This document shows, one piece after another, positions 29,433 through 30,071 of a stretch of 30,071 nt of DNA (its first letter is position 1; each line of letters opens with the position of its first letter). The stretch comes from Gryganskiella cystojenkinii (Eukaryota > Mortierellomycota > Mortierellomycetes > Mortierellales > Mortierellaceae), in NCBI GenBank assembly GCA_015852425.1, contig JAAAIG010000383.1, positions 1 to 30,071 on the forward strand, given 5' to 3'. The translations under genes and the position numbers were made by a program. A model generated the notes under the pieces. It was not told the origin of the DNA, searched no databases, and saw only the letters and a program-made list of their open reading frames with translations.

Positions 29433-30071
29433 ATGGGCAACACCGCGACAAAGGACAAGGCCGAGCACATTGACGGTGGCGGACTCTTGCCCAATGGCAT
29501 CTACACTGGTCCTCAGGACTATGACTTTCGGATCGTCCAGAGACTGATTCTCCAACGCAAACTCGCTCCATTCTACAAGGGACTCGAGGAATGTGCCGAC
29601 AGTGAGGACGCTCAACAAGAGCAAAAAGAAAAACTCCTCCGTGCTGCCAACAATGCTGGTTCTTCTTCGTCTTCTTCTTCGTCGGCTTCTTCTTCAAAAC
29701 AACAACGACCCTTGAGTACCTCGGTTACAATGCCCTCGACCTCGTCCATGCAAACACATTCGGCCCACAGCAACTACCTGGAGGCAGAACGGGAACGGGA
29801 ACTACGTCGGTTGTATCAAGGCGCGATCGAATGTCCCATTTGTTTCCTGGTAAGAAAAGCAATGACCACACACACACACACTTGTTGCTCTGTTTTTGCT
29901 GCAATCAATCTGCTCTTTGCTGGTGCTGCTTCTTGCTCTCCGAAGCTATGCCTGTTGACAATGCCATGTCGAAGAAATCCACTTTTTGTGCCCCTCGCCT
30001 TGCCTTTTGGACTGTGCTTTGGTTTTTTGTTATCCCTTCTTTGTCTCCCATCCCCAATCTGCGTTTCGCCT
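29433..30071 (+). CDS. SIP5: SIP5-like RING-type protein, first exon, runs off right edge
   Basis: The first exon is 29433-29849 (139 codons), ending at a GTAAGA donor; the rest of the window is intron. It begins MGNTATKDKAEHIDGGGLLP and continues NGIYTGPQDYDFRIVQRLIL, QRKLAPFYKGLEE, the conserved N-terminal signature of fungal SIP5 proteins. It ends at GAIECPICFL, the first Cys pair of the zinc-binding RING-like domain, whose remainder must lie beyond the window. A Ser-rich run (about residues 77-90) separates the two. In yeast Sip5 was found as a partner of the Snf1 kinase and the Reg1/Glc7 phosphatase and is linked to glucose signalling. The MGNTATK start fits the N-myristoylation pattern (G2, T6, K7), suggesting membrane attachment. 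The ATG is preceded by a CT-rich tract. Confidence 0.85.
   Translation, partial: MGNTATKDKAEHIDGGGLLPNGIYTGPQDYDFRIVQRLILQRKLAPFYKGLEECADSEDAQQEQKEKLLRAANNAGSSSSSSSSASSSKQQRPLSTSVTMPSTSSMQTHSAHSNYLEAERERELRRLYQGAIECPICFLVRKAMTTHTHTCCSVFAAINLLFAGAASCSPKLCLLTMPCRRNPLFVPLALPFGLCFGFLLSLLCLPSPICVSP

Overview
This window is nuclear DNA of a filamentous fungus. The likely source is an early-diverging lineage, most probably Mortierellaceae (Mortierellomycotina). That placement is an inference from gene style and could not be checked by a search. The supporting signs are spliceosomal introns of about 60-190 nt, pyrimidine-rich stretches before start codons, long A/T homopolymers in introns, several F-box genes and relics, and housekeeping genes of fungal type. 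No rRNA, tRNA, CRISPR or bacterial feature was recognised.

Layout. 1-1326 (-): 5' three exons of an unrecognised protein that runs off the left edge. 1327-3357: no convincing gene. 3358-5252 (-): a decayed multi-exon gene, possibly nuclease-like. 5453-5745: two diverged copies of a ~106 bp repeat. 6501-9341 (+): an intact single-exon F-box/leucine-rich-repeat-like protein. 9726-9900 (+): an F-box relic. 10179-10805 (+): a Rab GTPase relic. 10806-14805: about 4 kb without a credible gene, holding paired palindromic sites, a G4-type C-run and a tandem pair of large nested palindromes (12804-13396). 14806-16000 (+): a broken gene of unknown family. 16468-17421 (-): an F-box protein with two CxxC pairs, with a decayed paralogue beside it (17804-18175). 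18457-18925: three tandem ~155 bp repeats. 18926-19195 (-): an F-box-like relic. 19592-20024 (+) and 20045-20861 (-): two more coding-like relics.

From 21545 on the window is mostly ordinary housekeeping DNA. It holds a small multi-pass membrane protein (+, 5' end not found), a mitochondrial RsfS/MALSU1-type ribosome silencing factor (-), a cysteine glutathione peroxidase (-, with a possible N-terminally extended form), an EHD/dynamin-like ATPase that ends in a membrane segment instead of an EH domain (-, seven exons), and the first exon of a SIP5-like RING-type protein (+) at the right edge.

The genes do not form one pathway. The left two thirds is a fast-evolving region rich in F-box genes, dead genes and repeats, and the right third is a compact housekeeping block. 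All gene models were spliced by eye from GT/GC...AG signals and reading frame, without transcript support.
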